A DNA stretch of 64,000 nt from assembly GCA_916613615.1 (NCBI GenBank), contig OU744726.1, forward strand, positions 16,867,515 through 16,931,514. Reading direction: 5' to 3'. Position numbers and translations under genes: made by a program. A model generated the notes under the pieces. The model did no database searches and was not told the origin of the DNA. It worked only from the letters and a program-made list of their open reading frames with translations. This document shows, piece by piece, positions 63,797 through 64,000 of this stretch (the first letter of the stretch is position 1; each line of letters starts with the position of its first letter). The DNA comes from Steromphala cineraria. Its lineage: Eukaryota > Mollusca > Gastropoda > Trochida > Trochidae.

Positions 63797-64000
63797 GAGT
63801 AGTAGTAGTAAGAGTAGAATTAGTATTATTATTAGTATTAGTATTAGTATTATTATTAGTATAAGTATAAGTATAAGTATAAGTATAAGTATAAGTATAA
63901 GTATAAGTATAAGTATAAGTATAAGTGTAAGTATCAATATCAGTATTAGTATTAGTATTAGTATTGTATCAATATCAGTATTAGTATTAGTATTAGTAAT
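63797..64000 (+). repeat. Compound microsatellite (AGT/ATT)n, (TAAGTA)n
   Basis: AGTAGTAGTAGTA passes into ATTAGT trimers and hexamers, then about 12 units of ATAAGT, then TATCAGTATTAGT repeats to the window edge. Open frames through it (Ile/Leu repeats on the minus strand) are composition artefacts. Confidence 0.95.

Noticed and set aside
63713..63937. Minus-strand Ile/Leu-repeat frame
   Set aside because: Translation of a microsatellite.

Overview
The window is eukaryotic, AT-rich, intron-rich and dense in transposable elements. The gene content (an inter-alpha-trypsin inhibitor heavy chain C-terminus and a farnesoic-acid-O-methyltransferase-type domain fused to EGF-like repeats) and the repeats (tandem-core pearl-like elements with CCGT-rich 5' ends) point to a lophotrochozoan, most likely a bivalve mollusc. 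That assignment is inference; no species can be named from the sequence alone.

Layout: 1-2515 is a 70-bp satellite array with a 1050-bp higher-order period. Four plus-strand exons between 2614 and 5938 encode the C-terminal ~289 residues of an ITIH-like protein whose 5' exons lie off the left edge. 5939-18700 is intergenic and holds a tRNA-derived SINE, a TTAA-flanked candidate element, a nested composite in which an old LINE was hit by two palindrome-rich TA-flanked elements and one pearl-like element, and a doubly deleted FLYWCH/MULE transposon with a visible target duplication. 18701-20372 is a compact, complete gene (TATA box to poly(A) signal) for a 126-residue secreted protein made of MNPGN/MYPGA pentapeptides plus a six-cysteine knottin-like C-terminus. 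23594-35177 is a complete 11-exon gene for a 556-residue type I membrane protein: signal peptide, Methyltransf_FA domain, six one-exon EGF-like cassettes, a transmembrane segment and a tail with an NPGY motif.

From 35.4 kb to the right end I found no gene. This desert holds two more pearl-like elements (35400-37388 and about 39653-40357), foldback hairpins at 46.85 and 57.53 kb, a LINE reverse-transcriptase C-terminus at 55.4 kb, a diverged colinear segmental duplication (about 49.9-54.9 kb versus 58.0-61.8 kb), and a microsatellite at the right edge.

The three genes share no evident pathway beyond all being secreted or cell-surface: an extracellular-matrix/hyaluronan-type protein, a repeat peptide with a cystine-rich tail, and a putative cell-surface receptor. 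Copies of one TTAA-flanked MITE family occur six times across the window, two of them inside introns of the receptor gene. All splice sites were read by eye from GT/AG and phase consistency; there is no transcript evidence.
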